DNA of 64,000 nucleotides, from positions 1-64,000 of the forward strand of contig NZ_NMQW01000014.1 of NCBI RefSeq assembly GCF_002234615.1, written 5' to 3'. Positions 47,023 through 55,482 of this stretch are shown here, in pieces; the stretch's first letter is position 1, and every line of letters starts with the position of its first letter. This DNA is from Paenibacillus rigui (GTDB lineage: Bacteria; Bacillota; Bacilli; Paenibacillales; NBRC-103111). The notes under the pieces were generated by a model. It searched no databases and was not told the origin of the DNA. It saw only the letters and a program-made list of their open reading frames with translations. A program made the position numbers and the translations under genes.

Positions 47023-47154
47023 TTACTTATTGGTGCTGTGCTGTTTATTCGGCAGCTTGTCCCCCGGCGTGCCTTTTCCCTGGTGCCGTCGGTTTTTCTC
47101 ATCCTTCGCCTGCTTGTCATGAATTTTCTCCACAAATTGCTGCAAGTCTTCCAT
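47023..47154 (-). CDS. DUF4023-family small protein
   Basis: A 43-residue protein with AAGGAGGG before its ATG. The sequence MEDLQQFVEKIHDKQAKDEK, then a QGKGTPGDKLPNK stretch, fits the DUF4023 family of tiny charged proteins seen in Paenibacillus and Bacillus. The function is unknown. It is too short for standard gene thresholds and lies alone between two operons. Confidence 0.75.
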   Translation of the reverse strand: MEDLQQFVEKIHDKQAKDEKNRRHQGKGTPGDKLPNKQHSTNK

Positions 47155-47301
47155 TGCAATTCCCTCCTTCTTGTTCGATCACCGTTACTTTAACCATTCG
47201 AAGCCTGGAACATACGACAAGCCATGGAAGCGGAATGAATACAATACCCGAATCCACCGCATACTACTAGAAAAAAATGTAACACCTGTAAGGGGTTATG
47301 T

Positions 47302-48099
47302 GTGTTGAACAACCTGAACCAGGCAGCATCTCCGTCTCCTCCCAGAAGACAGATGGTACTGCTCAGTCAAGACGGCCTTACCTATTTGCGCTGGCAGCAT
47401 CCGCTCATTGTCGTGTGGTGGTCAGCAGCTTTCCCGGGCTTTGGCCACTTTTTGCTGCATCAACATTTTCGCGGTTTCTTTCTGTCGCTATGGGAAGTGC
47501 TTATTAACCGCTTAACGCATATCAACGAGGCAACGGTGTATTCCTTCAGCGGAAGATTCGAGCTGGCAAAGGAAGTACTGGATCCGAGATGGCTGTTCGC
47601 TTATATGTTCGTCTACCTTTTTGCGATATGGGACAGCTACTTGGGGGCGACCGAGGCCAACAAATTGCATCATATGGCTGTTCTTGAAAATGCCCGGATC
47701 ACACCTTATGCCATCCGGCCGCTGTGCATTTCAACGATTTCATTGCGACGGCCGTGGGCGGCCATGATTTCCTCCTGTATTTTGCCGGGGCTCGGCCAGC
47801 TGTACAACCATCGGTTGACGCTCGGGTTTTACGGCGTATTCTGGTGGATGATCTACATGACGCTATCGCATTCGCACCAAGCGCTTTTGTATCTATTTCA
47901 TGGGAAAATAACGGAAGCCACGCAAATTCTGAATCTACAGTGGCTGTTATTCATGCCTTCCGTTATTGGGGGCGCCATGTATGATGCCTATATGACAACC
48001 TTGGATCATAACCGGCTGTTCCGTCTGGAGCAAAGGCAATTTTTCGGTGAGCGGTATCCCCAGTTTCAACTGGATCTTTTTTCGGATACGGAGGGGTAG
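47302..48099 (+). CDS. membrane protein with internal duplication
   Basis: A 265-residue membrane protein of two similar halves. Residues about 45-124 (PGFGHFLLHQHFRGFF to EANKL) and about 166-242 (PGLGQLYNHRLTLGFY to DHNRL) share the order of features: a PGxG motif, an aromatic membrane span, a short helix ending EVL or QIL, a second span, then W/YDxY. The start is GTG with AAGGGG upstream. A second, downstream protein is coded one base after the stop. A TM2-like or duplicated membrane module is likely. The function is unknown. Confidence 0.7.
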   Translation: MLNNLNQAASPSPPRRQMVLLSQDGLTYLRWQHPLIVVWWSAAFPGFGHFLLHQHFRGFFLSLWEVLINRLTHINEATVYSFSGRFELAKEVLDPRWLFAYMFVYLFAIWDSYLGATEANKLHHMAVLENARITPYAIRPLCISTISLRRPWAAMISSCILPGLGQLYNHRLTLGFYGVFWWMIYMTLSHSHQALLYLFHGKITEATQILNLQWLLFMPSVIGGAMYDAYMTTLDHNRLFRLEQRQFFGERYPQFQLDLFSDTEG

Positions 48100-48100
48100 C

Positions 48101-48571
48101 ATGCTAATTTTAAGCACCTTCGAGCATTCATTAGAGATAGAGGAGGCGTTGGCCGTTCTGGAGCACATGGGGATTGGCCGGCAGCGGATCATGCTGGTCG
48201 CTATGGACAACCCGATTCGTTGGTCGGCTCCTCGCGCAGTCCAGACATCGGGCCGGACTACTTTGCCCTTCGAGGTTGGGATGGCTGCTGCCACCGCTCT
48301 TTCCGTAATTGGCATTTGCTACGGCTTTGTTCTCGTCTGGGGGCCCATTATATGGGGTATCCTTACGGCATTAGCCGGTTTTGTCATTGGCTTCGGGATG
48401 ACCCGGTGGGTCCAAAATGTCCGAGAGGCAGCAGGAATCAAGATGAAAGGAAGAATACCGGAGCTGACGTTAATCGTTCGCTGCCCTGAGGAGCAGCTGC
48501 AGGATGTATGCCGCGTGCTTTCCCAGTATCATGCTCTGTCCGTAGGTCAAATTCAGGAGAGGCTTTCTTAG
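48101..48571 (+). CDS. uncharacterised membrane protein, second gene of the pair
   Basis: A 156-residue protein. ATG at 48101 follows GGAGGGG within the end of the upstream gene. A roughly 75-residue N-terminal soluble part is followed by two glycine-rich membrane segments at about residues 68-86 and 88-108, and a soluble tail. The soluble ends, EEALAVLEHMGIGRQRIMLV and PELTLIVRCPEEQLQDVCRVL, resemble small alpha/beta ferredoxin-like folds. The family is not recognised. Coupling to the duplicated membrane protein suggests a shared role. Confidence 0.7.
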   Translation: MLILSTFEHSLEIEEALAVLEHMGIGRQRIMLVAMDNPIRWSAPRAVQTSGRTTLPFEVGMAAATALSVIGICYGFVLVWGPIIWGILTALAGFVIGFGMTRWVQNVREAAGIKMKGRIPELTLIVRCPEEQLQDVCRVLSQYHALSVGQIQERLS

Positions 48572-48655
48572 CATTCAATAAGGATGCCGACACGGAGCTC
48601 GGAACGCCCTCTATTTTAAGCTGGGTTTAACCCATTTTTAACCATATATTTAGCT

Positions 48656-48684
48656 GGCACTCATCTGGGTGTCATTTTTTTTTC
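48656..48684 (+). terminator. terminator after the two-gene membrane operon
   Basis: GGCACTC and GGGTGTC form a stem with G-T pairs and a 4-base loop, followed by a run of nine T. Confidence 0.8.
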
Positions 48685-48770
48685 ATATTTTACTCTTACA
48701 CTAAGTCTTGCAAGGGAGCAGAACTCCCGATGAAAGTAAAAAATACGCTACGGATAAGGTGGAGAGACCT

Positions 48771-49472
48771 ATGAGATCGATGCAGCGCAAGATGTGGGCA
48801 GGGACGGTTGCGGTGGCTTTGCTGTTGGGAGGATTCGGAGGCTTGACAACCCCGCAGGCTTATGCGGATGAGGACGAGGACACAACGGTGATTGCGCCGG
48901 CTCCGGCAGATACCTCCATACCTCTGAACAAACGATTCCATTTGGACTGGAGTCAAGTGGAGGGGAATGCATCCAATATTTTGGGTATGGATTGGATTGA
49001 CTTAAACGATGCATTGACAAGCGGGAAGTCGATTGCCGAGGTTGCGGCTTCTAAAGGCGTGAGCGGGGAAGGCTTAGTCAGCCAGCTGGTCCAATTGGAA
49101 GCATCTCAAGTGAACGAGGCATTGCAGGCGAACAAAATTACGCAGGATGAGGCAGACCGCCTGAATAAACAAATTACGGATAAAATAACGAAAATTGTGA
49201 ATAAGGAAGGCTATCAGTATAAGGCGAAGGAAGCGGGACAGCACAACAAGAGCCTGCAGCTGACCTTCAAACCGAAGGCGGCTGAACTGGCGGAGCTGCT
49301 TAAACTGGATAAAGAGCAGGTCAAGCAGCAGCTGGCGGAAGGCAAGTCCGTAGCGGACATTGCAGCAGCGCAAGGGATAACAGAGGATGAGCTGATCACA
49401 AAGCTGACGGAGCAAATAAAGCCGGCCTTGAAAAGCTGGATTCATCAGACGGAACAACAGACAAAGAAATAA
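48771..49472 (+). CDS. secreted protein with repeated helical segment (DUF2680-like)
   Basis: A 233-residue exported protein. The signal peptide (MRSMQRKMWAGTVAVALLLG) ends near QAYADED. Two related segments, LTSGKSIAEVAASKGVSGEGLVSQL near residue 83 and LAEGKSVADIAAAQGITEDELITKL near residue 190, give the pattern G-K-S-x-A-x-x-A. Between them lies NEALQANKITQDEADRLN, as in DUF2680/YckD proteins. AAGGTGGAG precedes the ATG. The function is unknown. Confidence 0.75.
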   Translation: MRSMQRKMWAGTVAVALLLGGFGGLTTPQAYADEDEDTTVIAPAPADTSIPLNKRFHLDWSQVEGNASNILGMDWIDLNDALTSGKSIAEVAASKGVSGEGLVSQLVQLEASQVNEALQANKITQDEADRLNKQITDKITKIVNKEGYQYKAKEAGQHNKSLQLTFKPKAAELAELLKLDKEQVKQQLAEGKSVADIAAAQGITEDELITKLTEQIKPALKSWIHQTEQQTKK

Positions 49473-49559
49473 GGCATTCAACAAAGCGCCACCTCCTGTC
49501 GGGGGTGGCTGCAGCCGTATTCGGAGAAAGCAGGAGTCATGAGGAGGGAGACGATAACA

Positions 49560-50726
49560 ATGCAGCCATTGAGAGTGTTATCATCGGTTACAGCAGCCTA
49601 TTCAGGCGAAAAAATCGTACAACAATTGAACCGGATCAAGCCATTGAGCCAATGGCCGACCACCCGTTGGTTGACGGCATCGCCCGAGGAGCAAGGAATC
49701 GATTCCGCAGGGATAGCAGCAGCGGTGGAAGCCTGCTGCAGCCGGAATTTACACAGCTTCGTCCTGGTTCGCAATGGCTGTCTGGTTGCGGAGGGCTACA
49801 GCCAGGCATGGGATGAGGAAAAGCTTCATCCGGTCTATTCGATTGCCAAAAGCTTCACCTCGGCCGTGGCCGGGATGGCGATCGACATGGGGCTGCTTGA
49901 GGGAGTCGATCAAAGAGCAGGGGATTTTTTCCCGGAGTTGGCCGCGAAGGACGTAAGGAAATCGGAGATTACGATTGCCCAGTTATTATCTATGAGCTCG
50001 GGATTGGAGTGGAACAATCGGGGGGAGCAGTCTTCCATTGAAATGGCCGATGCTCCCGACTGGTTGGGCTATGTACTGGAACGCCCTATGGCGGAGGCGC
50101 CCGGCACAGTATTCCGTTACTGCAATGGAAACGCGCACTGGATGTCAGGGCTGCTGCAGCAAGCGATCGGCATCCCCGTCGCTCTGTACGCTGAGCACAA
50201 GCTGCTCCGCCCGCTGGGGGTCCGAAGCTTCGGATGGGGAGCGGACCCGCAGGGGATCACCATCGGTTCGTGGGCCCTGTATTTGACGGCCAGGGATATG
50301 GCCAAATTCGGCCTGCTTTACCTGCAGGGAGGTCTTTGGGAAGGGGAGGAGCTTGTGCCCCGCTCGTGGGTGGAAGCATCCGTCCAATTGAGGCAAAGGC
50401 CTGCCTTTCGGGACGGTACGCAAGGGGGCTACGGCTTCAATTGGTGGCTTAAACCCATCTCGAGCGACATCCCGGCGCTGGTCTTCTATGCGGCGGGCTC
50501 GGGAGGGCAGCGTATCTTTGTTGTTCCGGAGTGGAATCTGGTTTTGGCCACAACAGGGAACAATCAGAGGGATGATTATATGCCGGAACGGCTGCTGGCC
50601 CATATGGCCGCGGCTGTGAAATCCGAGCGGGCGCTGCCGGAGAATAAGAAGGCTGCTGCCAAGCTTAGCAGTGCCTTGGCCTCCTTTAACAAGGAAGTGG
50701 ACAAGCCGGAGCTGTGTTCTCTATAA
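49560..50726 (+). CDS. serine hydrolase of the beta-lactamase/penicillin-binding fold
   Basis: A 388-residue beta-lactamase-family serine hydrolase. The active-site SxxK is SIAKS near residue 95, the second motif YCN lies near residue 185, and SGGQR-like AAGSGGQRIF near residue 318 replaces the KTG box. No signal peptide is visible. ATG at 49560 is used, with GGAGGGAG nine bases upstream. Such proteins act as esterases or D-peptidases more often than as antibiotic-degrading enzymes. The substrate is unknown. Confidence 0.87.
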   Translation: MQPLRVLSSVTAAYSGEKIVQQLNRIKPLSQWPTTRWLTASPEEQGIDSAGIAAAVEACCSRNLHSFVLVRNGCLVAEGYSQAWDEEKLHPVYSIAKSFTSAVAGMAIDMGLLEGVDQRAGDFFPELAAKDVRKSEITIAQLLSMSSGLEWNNRGEQSSIEMADAPDWLGYVLERPMAEAPGTVFRYCNGNAHWMSGLLQQAIGIPVALYAEHKLLRPLGVRSFGWGADPQGITIGSWALYLTARDMAKFGLLYLQGGLWEGEELVPRSWVEASVQLRQRPAFRDGTQGGYGFNWWLKPISSDIPALVFYAAGSGGQRIFVVPEWNLVLATTGNNQRDDYMPERLLAHMAAAVKSERALPENKKAAAKLSSALASFNKEVDKPELCSL

Positions 50727-50799
50727 TGAGACGTTAAGGAAACCCGGTTGGTACAAAGCGGGTTCTGTATAGATGTGTCCAACGAGGAGCTGATGAGAC

Positions 50800-51288
50800 A
50801 TGACGACAGCCCTGCTTGAGCCAGGACAGGCTGTGCCGGATTTCACCCTTCCTTCTCAACATGGAGAGGAAGTATCGCTGCAGCAATTCCGCGGCAAAAA
50901 GCTGGTCATTTATTTTTACCCTGCCGACATGACCCCGAGCTGTACGCAGGAAGCATGTGATTTCCGTGATTACACCGGCGCGTTCAAGGAAGTGAATGCC
51001 GAGGTGATCGGGATTAGCCCGGACAGCCTGAAGAAGCACGATAAATTTATCGAGAAATACGAGCTTCCGTTCCGGCTGCTTTCGGATGAGGAGCATCAGG
51101 TATGCGAGCTATTCGGCATCTGGCAGTTGAAAAAAATGTACGGCAAAGAGTACATGGGTGTTGTCCGCTCGACATTTCTTGTCGATGAGGAAGGCAAGCT
51201 GATCCAGGCTTGGACCAAGGTGAAGGTAAAAAATCACGCGGCCGAGGTGCTCGAAGCGGCCAAGCGTTACGATGCCGGAGTCAAGTAA
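50800..51288 (+). CDS. bcp: peroxiredoxin, BCP type
   Basis: A 162-residue thiol peroxidase that reduces hydrogen and organic peroxides with thioredoxin. The peroxidatic Cys48 is in TPSCTQEACDFRD, with the possible resolving Cys53 in the same motif. The usual Gly before Cys48 is Ser here. GAGGAGCTGATGAG precedes the ATG. Length is standard. Confidence 0.94.
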   Translation: MTTALLEPGQAVPDFTLPSQHGEEVSLQQFRGKKLVIYFYPADMTPSCTQEACDFRDYTGAFKEVNAEVIGISPDSLKKHDKFIEKYELPFRLLSDEEHQVCELFGIWQLKKMYGKEYMGVVRSTFLVDEEGKLIQAWTKVKVKNHAAEVLEAAKRYDAGVK

Positions 51289-51352
51289 ACCGCCGGCTTG
51301 ATTGGAGAGTAAATCATATCGTTAGGCAAGCAAAGGCAGTCCTCTCATGGTT

Positions 51353-51531
51353 GAGGCCGTTGAAAAACGGGCGGAGTGGACGGAATCGTTCTGAAGAAGC
51401 GTAAGCGTTCGCCTTTGTCCCGGGATTTTGACCGCTATAAGCGGGTTGAAATTAAGTTAAGAAAATCCGGGGACAACAGCGAATCGGAAGAAGGACCCGT
51501 CCATGCAGCTCGTAGCTTTTTCAGCGTCCTC
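51353..51531 (+). repeat. MITE-like palindromic element, copy 1
   Basis: A 179-bp sequence with long imperfect inverted arms (GAGGCCGTTGAAAAACGGG on the left, a matching CAGCGTCCTC end on the right). An inner pair, CTTTGTCCCGGGATTTT and AAAATCCGGGGACAA, continues the palindrome. The 9-base flanks CTCATGGTT and CTCATGGCT look like a target duplication. Its left arm matches copy 2 over 39 bases with two differences. It fills most of 51289-51689, which otherwise shows no gene. Confidence 0.75.
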
Positions 51532-51689
51532 CTCATGGCTGGGGCTGTCTTTTTTGCGTTGTGGCGGAAAGGGCCAAGTCGTATGAAGATTTTGGGCATA
51601 GGAATCCGAAATCTCCCATATAGTCTAGTAAGTCATCTTCCTGCTAGAGGGCTGATATTCAAAAGTAGATTATGCGGAGGGATCCCTAC

Positions 51690-53165
51690 ATGCAAAGCTG
51701 TCGTCCTGGTGTCATCGTACAACGTACCTTCTGTTTTGTCATGGCCTTGCTCCTCAGTTCACTGCTCATTATGCCTTTTTCATGGAATCGTATTGAGGCT
51801 TCCGGTGAGGCGGATGGCATCGACAGCAGCGTAGATGGGCCGTATGCCCAGCTGAAAGCGGGACAGCGCGTCTGGAAGGAGAAAACGTATGCAGACCCGG
51901 CGCAGCCGACGGTCTACTTGACATTCGATGACGGGCCGAGCAAGCTGACCTCCCAGGTGCTTGATATATTAAAGGAAGAGGACGTGAAAGCGACCTTCTT
52001 TGTACTCGGACAACAAGTGAAAGCGCATCCGGAGCTGGTCCGCCAAGCGGTGGAGGAAGGTCATGCCATTGGCAATCACACCTACAATCACGTATATAAA
52101 GAGCTGTATTCCAATGTGGAGACGTTCTGGGATCAGGTCCAGCGCACAGAGCAAGTGTTGAAGGAGGAGACAGGGATCCGAACAAGGCTCGTAAGGGCGC
52201 CGGGCGGCACCTTCGGCAATTTTGACGCGTTTTACTTTTATTATTTGGATCAGGCAGGCTATGAAGTCCATGACTGGAACATAGATAGCGGAGATTCCAA
52301 GAGGGTCGGTGTGCCGGCCTCAGAGATCATGCAGACGATTGAAAAGGGGCCGTTCGGCGATCAGGTGATCCTGTTGATGCATGACGGAACCGGACATGAG
52401 CAGACCGTCAAGGCGCTGCCGGACATTATTCACCTCTTTAAGGAAAAAGGCTATGCGTTCGCTCCGCTCACACCGGAGGTGCGGCCGAATCATTTTCGCG
52501 CAGGCAAGCTGACGATACCGCGCAGCCTGTCAACGTCGAAGTTCGAGCAGCTGCTCGCGGAGGCAGAGCAGCATGGCAAGATGCTGGCGATGGAAGCCGG
52601 TCAAGCAAGCGGCGTGGCCGTTACCGAAGCCGAGGGACAGCCTGGCGTTCCGGACGCGCACACCGCAGCGGTGGTTAATGAAGCGCTGGCGAGCGGCTCC
52701 ACGGTAGCGATGAGTACTGGACAGGATGCGGGCCTCAAGACGGCTCCGCCCCAGGTACCGCTGAAGCTTACGGTGGGCGCTGCCTCGTACGAATTGCAAC
52801 CGGGACAGTATAAGCTGCATAAAGGTCATATTCAGGTACCCCTTCGGGTAGGGTCCCAAGCGTTCGGCGCACAAATCGAGTGGAAGGAGCAGCAGCGTAC
52901 GGCCGTTGTCACCAAAGGCCTGCTGGAGATCAGCTACGACTTCTCGCGCCACGAGCAGCGGATCCGCAAGGAGGGGATGAGCCGTACCGTTCATTTGCCT
53001 GAAATGGAGCTGCGCGAGGGGACGATCTGGGTACCGCTGCGCGGGACGGCTGAAGCCTTCGGCGGACACATCGCATCCTTCGGATCGGACAACGGACAGT
53101 ACAAGGTTCAGGTCGACATGCAGCCGGGATTTCTATTTGCTAGCTGGGACGGGAGCATCCGCTGA
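51690..53165 (+). CDS. exported polysaccharide deacetylase with stalk-binding domain
   Basis: A 491-residue NodB-family deacetylase, exported through an N-terminal hydrophobic signal (about residues 12-30). All NodB motifs are visible: TFDDGPS, GNHTYNH, RAPGGTFGN, DWNIDSGD and LLMHDGTG. A linker of about 100 residues is followed by a copper amine oxidase N-terminal-like domain at about residues 365-485. Peptidoglycan or another amino-sugar polymer is the likely substrate. GGAGGG precedes the ATG at 51690. Confidence 0.93.
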   Translation: MQSCRPGVIVQRTFCFVMALLLSSLLIMPFSWNRIEASGEADGIDSSVDGPYAQLKAGQRVWKEKTYADPAQPTVYLTFDDGPSKLTSQVLDILKEEDVKATFFVLGQQVKAHPELVRQAVEEGHAIGNHTYNHVYKELYSNVETFWDQVQRTEQVLKEETGIRTRLVRAPGGTFGNFDAFYFYYLDQAGYEVHDWNIDSGDSKRVGVPASEIMQTIEKGPFGDQVILLMHDGTGHEQTVKALPDIIHLFKEKGYAFAPLTPEVRPNHFRAGKLTIPRSLSTSKFEQLLAEAEQHGKMLAMEAGQASGVAVTEAEGQPGVPDAHTAAVVNEALASGSTVAMSTGQDAGLKTAPPQVPLKLTVGAASYELQPGQYKLHKGHIQVPLRVGSQAFGAQIEWKEQQRTAVVTKGLLEISYDFSRHEQRIRKEGMSRTVHLPEMELREGTIWVPLRGTAEAFGGHIASFGSDNGQYKVQVDMQPGFLFASWDGSIR

Positions 53166-53237
53166 TAGCGTCTAAATTGGCTCGGAAATGGAAATACTAG
53201 AATCATAGAATGGAATCTATGAGGAGGTATTTTCGAG

Positions 53238-54233
53238 ATGCAGGTGCATTCATCCCTATTTGATCCGCCGCATGAGGTACTTTATAAGGTCATCTATCAG
53301 ATGGAAAAAGTCATCATTGGCAAACGTGATGTCATAGAGAAGCTGTTGATCGCTTTATTATGCAAGGGGCATGTGCTGCTGGAGGATGTGCCCGGGGTAG
53401 GCAAAACCATGCTCGTTCGTACACTGGCCGGCACTGTCGATTGCAGCTTCAAGCGGATTCAGTGCACACCGGACCTGCTGCCGTCCGATTTGACGGGAAG
53501 CAGTGTGTTTCATCAGCACAATGCGCAGTTTGAGTTCCGCCCCGGACCGCTGATGGCCAATTTGATTTTGGCGGATGAGCTGAACCGGGCGACGCCGAGA
53601 ACGCAGTCCGCTTTGCTGGAGGCGATGGAGGAGCGTCGGATGACGGTGGATGGGACGTCTCATTCGCTGCCGGAGCCGTTTTTTATACTGGCGACGCAAA
53701 ATCCGTTTGATTTTGAAGGGACGTTCCGGCTGCCGGAGGCTCAGCTGGACCGATTCTTTATGAAGCTGAGCATGGGGTATCCTGACGCAGCGGAGGAGCT
53801 GGAGCTGTTGAACCGCCTTGAGCTGCTGAACCGGTTGGAGGAGCGGCATCCAACGGCCTCGCTTCGACCGGTTCTGATGCAGGAGGAGCTGACTGCCCTG
53901 CAAAAGGAAACGAGTCGGACTCATGTCGATGAAGCGGTCAAAAGCTATATTGTTCATTTGGTGAACGCCACCCGCAAGCATCCCGCTGTGACGCTGGGAG
54001 CCAGTCCGAGGGCATCCATCGCGCTGCTGCGGGCTGCGCAGGGCAGAGCTTTTATATCCGGCCGCACCTACTGTATTCCGGATGATGTGAAGCAGCTGGC
54101 GGTTCCGGTGCTGGCTCACCGTCTCCTACTCACGCCGGATGCGGAAATGGCGCAGAAGCGCAAGGAAGCGATCGTGGAAGAAATTGTCGGAGCGGTTCCG
54201 GTGCTGGCGCGCAGCTATGCGCCGGCACAATAG
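53238..54233 (+). CDS. MoxR-family AAA+ ATPase
   Basis: A 331-residue AAA_3/MoxR ATPase. Walker A is PGVGKTM near residue 55, Walker B is LILADELNRA, and sensor regions ATQNPFDFEGTF and ASPRASIALLRAAQG follow. GAGGAGG precedes the ATG. The local tandem ELLNRLELLNRLE near residue 190 is a short duplication. It heads an operon with a DUF58 protein and a membrane transglutaminase, a widespread trio. MoxR proteins usually act as chaperones for such partners. Confidence 0.94.
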   Translation: MQVHSSLFDPPHEVLYKVIYQMEKVIIGKRDVIEKLLIALLCKGHVLLEDVPGVGKTMLVRTLAGTVDCSFKRIQCTPDLLPSDLTGSSVFHQHNAQFEFRPGPLMANLILADELNRATPRTQSALLEAMEERRMTVDGTSHSLPEPFFILATQNPFDFEGTFRLPEAQLDRFFMKLSMGYPDAAEELELLNRLELLNRLEERHPTASLRPVLMQEELTALQKETSRTHVDEAVKSYIVHLVNATRKHPAVTLGASPRASIALLRAAQGRAFISGRTYCIPDDVKQLAVPVLAHRLLLTPDAEMAQKRKEAIVEEIVGAVPVLARSYAPAQ

Positions 54234-54246
54234 GAGGCGGCCGGTG

Positions 54247-55482
54247 ATGCGCAACCTATGGAATTTTGGCATGCTGCTGTGCTGCTGGGGAACTGCCTGG
54301 TATTGGGCGATGAACTATGGAGGACGTTCCGCCTGGTTTTGCTTTTATGGTGCGGGCCTTCTGTTTATTTATATGGGGGTTGGACTGTGGGGGATGGCCC
54401 GTACGGGCCGGATCCGCTTACGTTCAGACCAGACGCGCGCCTGGAGCGGTGAGGCGCTGAAGCTGGACGGCCAGCTGATGCTGGGCCGCGGTTGGGTTCC
54501 CTCCGGCTGGCTCATGCTTGAGGCGAGATGGAGCTCGACCGTGGCTGGCCATCGCCCGATTGTCGTCCGGGAGGTCGTTCGTTCATCGCTGTCCGGGACA
54601 GCTGCCTTTACTTTTCATGTGCCGGCCCTGCCGCGCGGTTTGTACGTGCTGGATCACGTCCATTTGAAGGTAAGCGATGCCTTCGGGCTGCTGCAGTTCA
54701 GCCGCCGCGCGACGGCGGGAGCGCACCGGCTGCTGGTGCTGCCGCAGCCGCTGACGCCTGCGGCCCGGCCCGCTGCGGGCGCCGGCGATGGCGTGCCGCG
54801 CCGCACCACGCCTGCGGCGCAGCAGCGGCAGGCCGCGTCCCCGTTTCCATACGGGACACGGCCTTATACGCCCGGGGATCCGATGAACCGGATCCACTGG
54901 CGCTCCACCGCGCGCACGGGCACCCTGCGCGCGAAAGAAACCGAGCAGCCCGAGCCGGACCGGCTGCTCGTCTGTGTCGACGCGGCCGGCGGCCGTTCGA
55001 ACGCAGCGGCGTTCGAATCGGCCCTTCGGGCCGCGGGGGGCTTGGCCCTGCCCGCGCTGCAGCAGGGCTTAAGCGTGCGCCTTGCCGCGAACGACCGGCA
55101 AGGGCAGGTCCGGGAGGCGCGCGGACGGGAGAGCCTTCCGCAGCTCCTGGAGCTGCTTGCGCAGCTGTCTTGCGACGGCGAACACCCCGTAGCCGCCCTG
55201 GTGCAGCGCGAGGCGCTGCAGGCAGGGGCCGGGATCGTCGTCGTCACCGCTCAGCCGGATGAGCAGCTGCTGCGGCTTCTGTGCAGGCTGCGTCCGCGCG
55301 CCGTGCACCTGGTTTACATTCACGGCGAGGGCATGCCGCCCGATGCCGTGCAGGTATGGCGCCGGCAGGCAGGGTCTGCCGGTGTCGGCTTTACGGCGGT
55401 AAGCGCGGCCCGTGCCGGCCGCACCGCCGAAGGGGGTGAGGGCCATGGCCAAGCGGCCGATCCAACCGCAGCCGGCGCCTGA
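54247..55482 (+). CDS. DUF58-domain membrane protein
   Basis: A 411-residue protein with two N-terminal membrane spans (about residues 5-22 and 27-47). The DUF58 domain has the family core YTPGDPMNRIHWRSTARTGTLRAKE near residue 206, followed by a von Willebrand A-like LLVCVDAAGG. GGAGG lies before the ATG, and a GTG one codon earlier is possible. The 54700-55500 part is clearly more GC-rich than its neighbours. The last 38 bases overlap the next gene. It is the MoxR partner. Confidence 0.9.
   Translation: MRNLWNFGMLLCCWGTAWYWAMNYGGRSAWFCFYGAGLLFIYMGVGLWGMARTGRIRLRSDQTRAWSGEALKLDGQLMLGRGWVPSGWLMLEARWSSTVAGHRPIVVREVVRSSLSGTAAFTFHVPALPRGLYVLDHVHLKVSDAFGLLQFSRRATAGAHRLLVLPQPLTPAARPAAGAGDGVPRRTTPAAQQRQAASPFPYGTRPYTPGDPMNRIHWRSTARTGTLRAKETEQPEPDRLLVCVDAAGGRSNAAAFESALRAAGGLALPALQQGLSVRLAANDRQGQVREARGRESLPQLLELLAQLSCDGEHPVAALVQREALQAGAGIVVVTAQPDEQLLRLLCRLRPRAVHLVYIHGEGMPPDAVQVWRRQAGSAGVGFTAVSAARAGRTAEGGEGHGQAADPTAAGA

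Noticed and set aside
51376-51834. 152-codon plus-strand frame before the deacetylase
   Set aside because: It lies mostly in the palindromic repeat and runs out of frame into the deacetylase gene.
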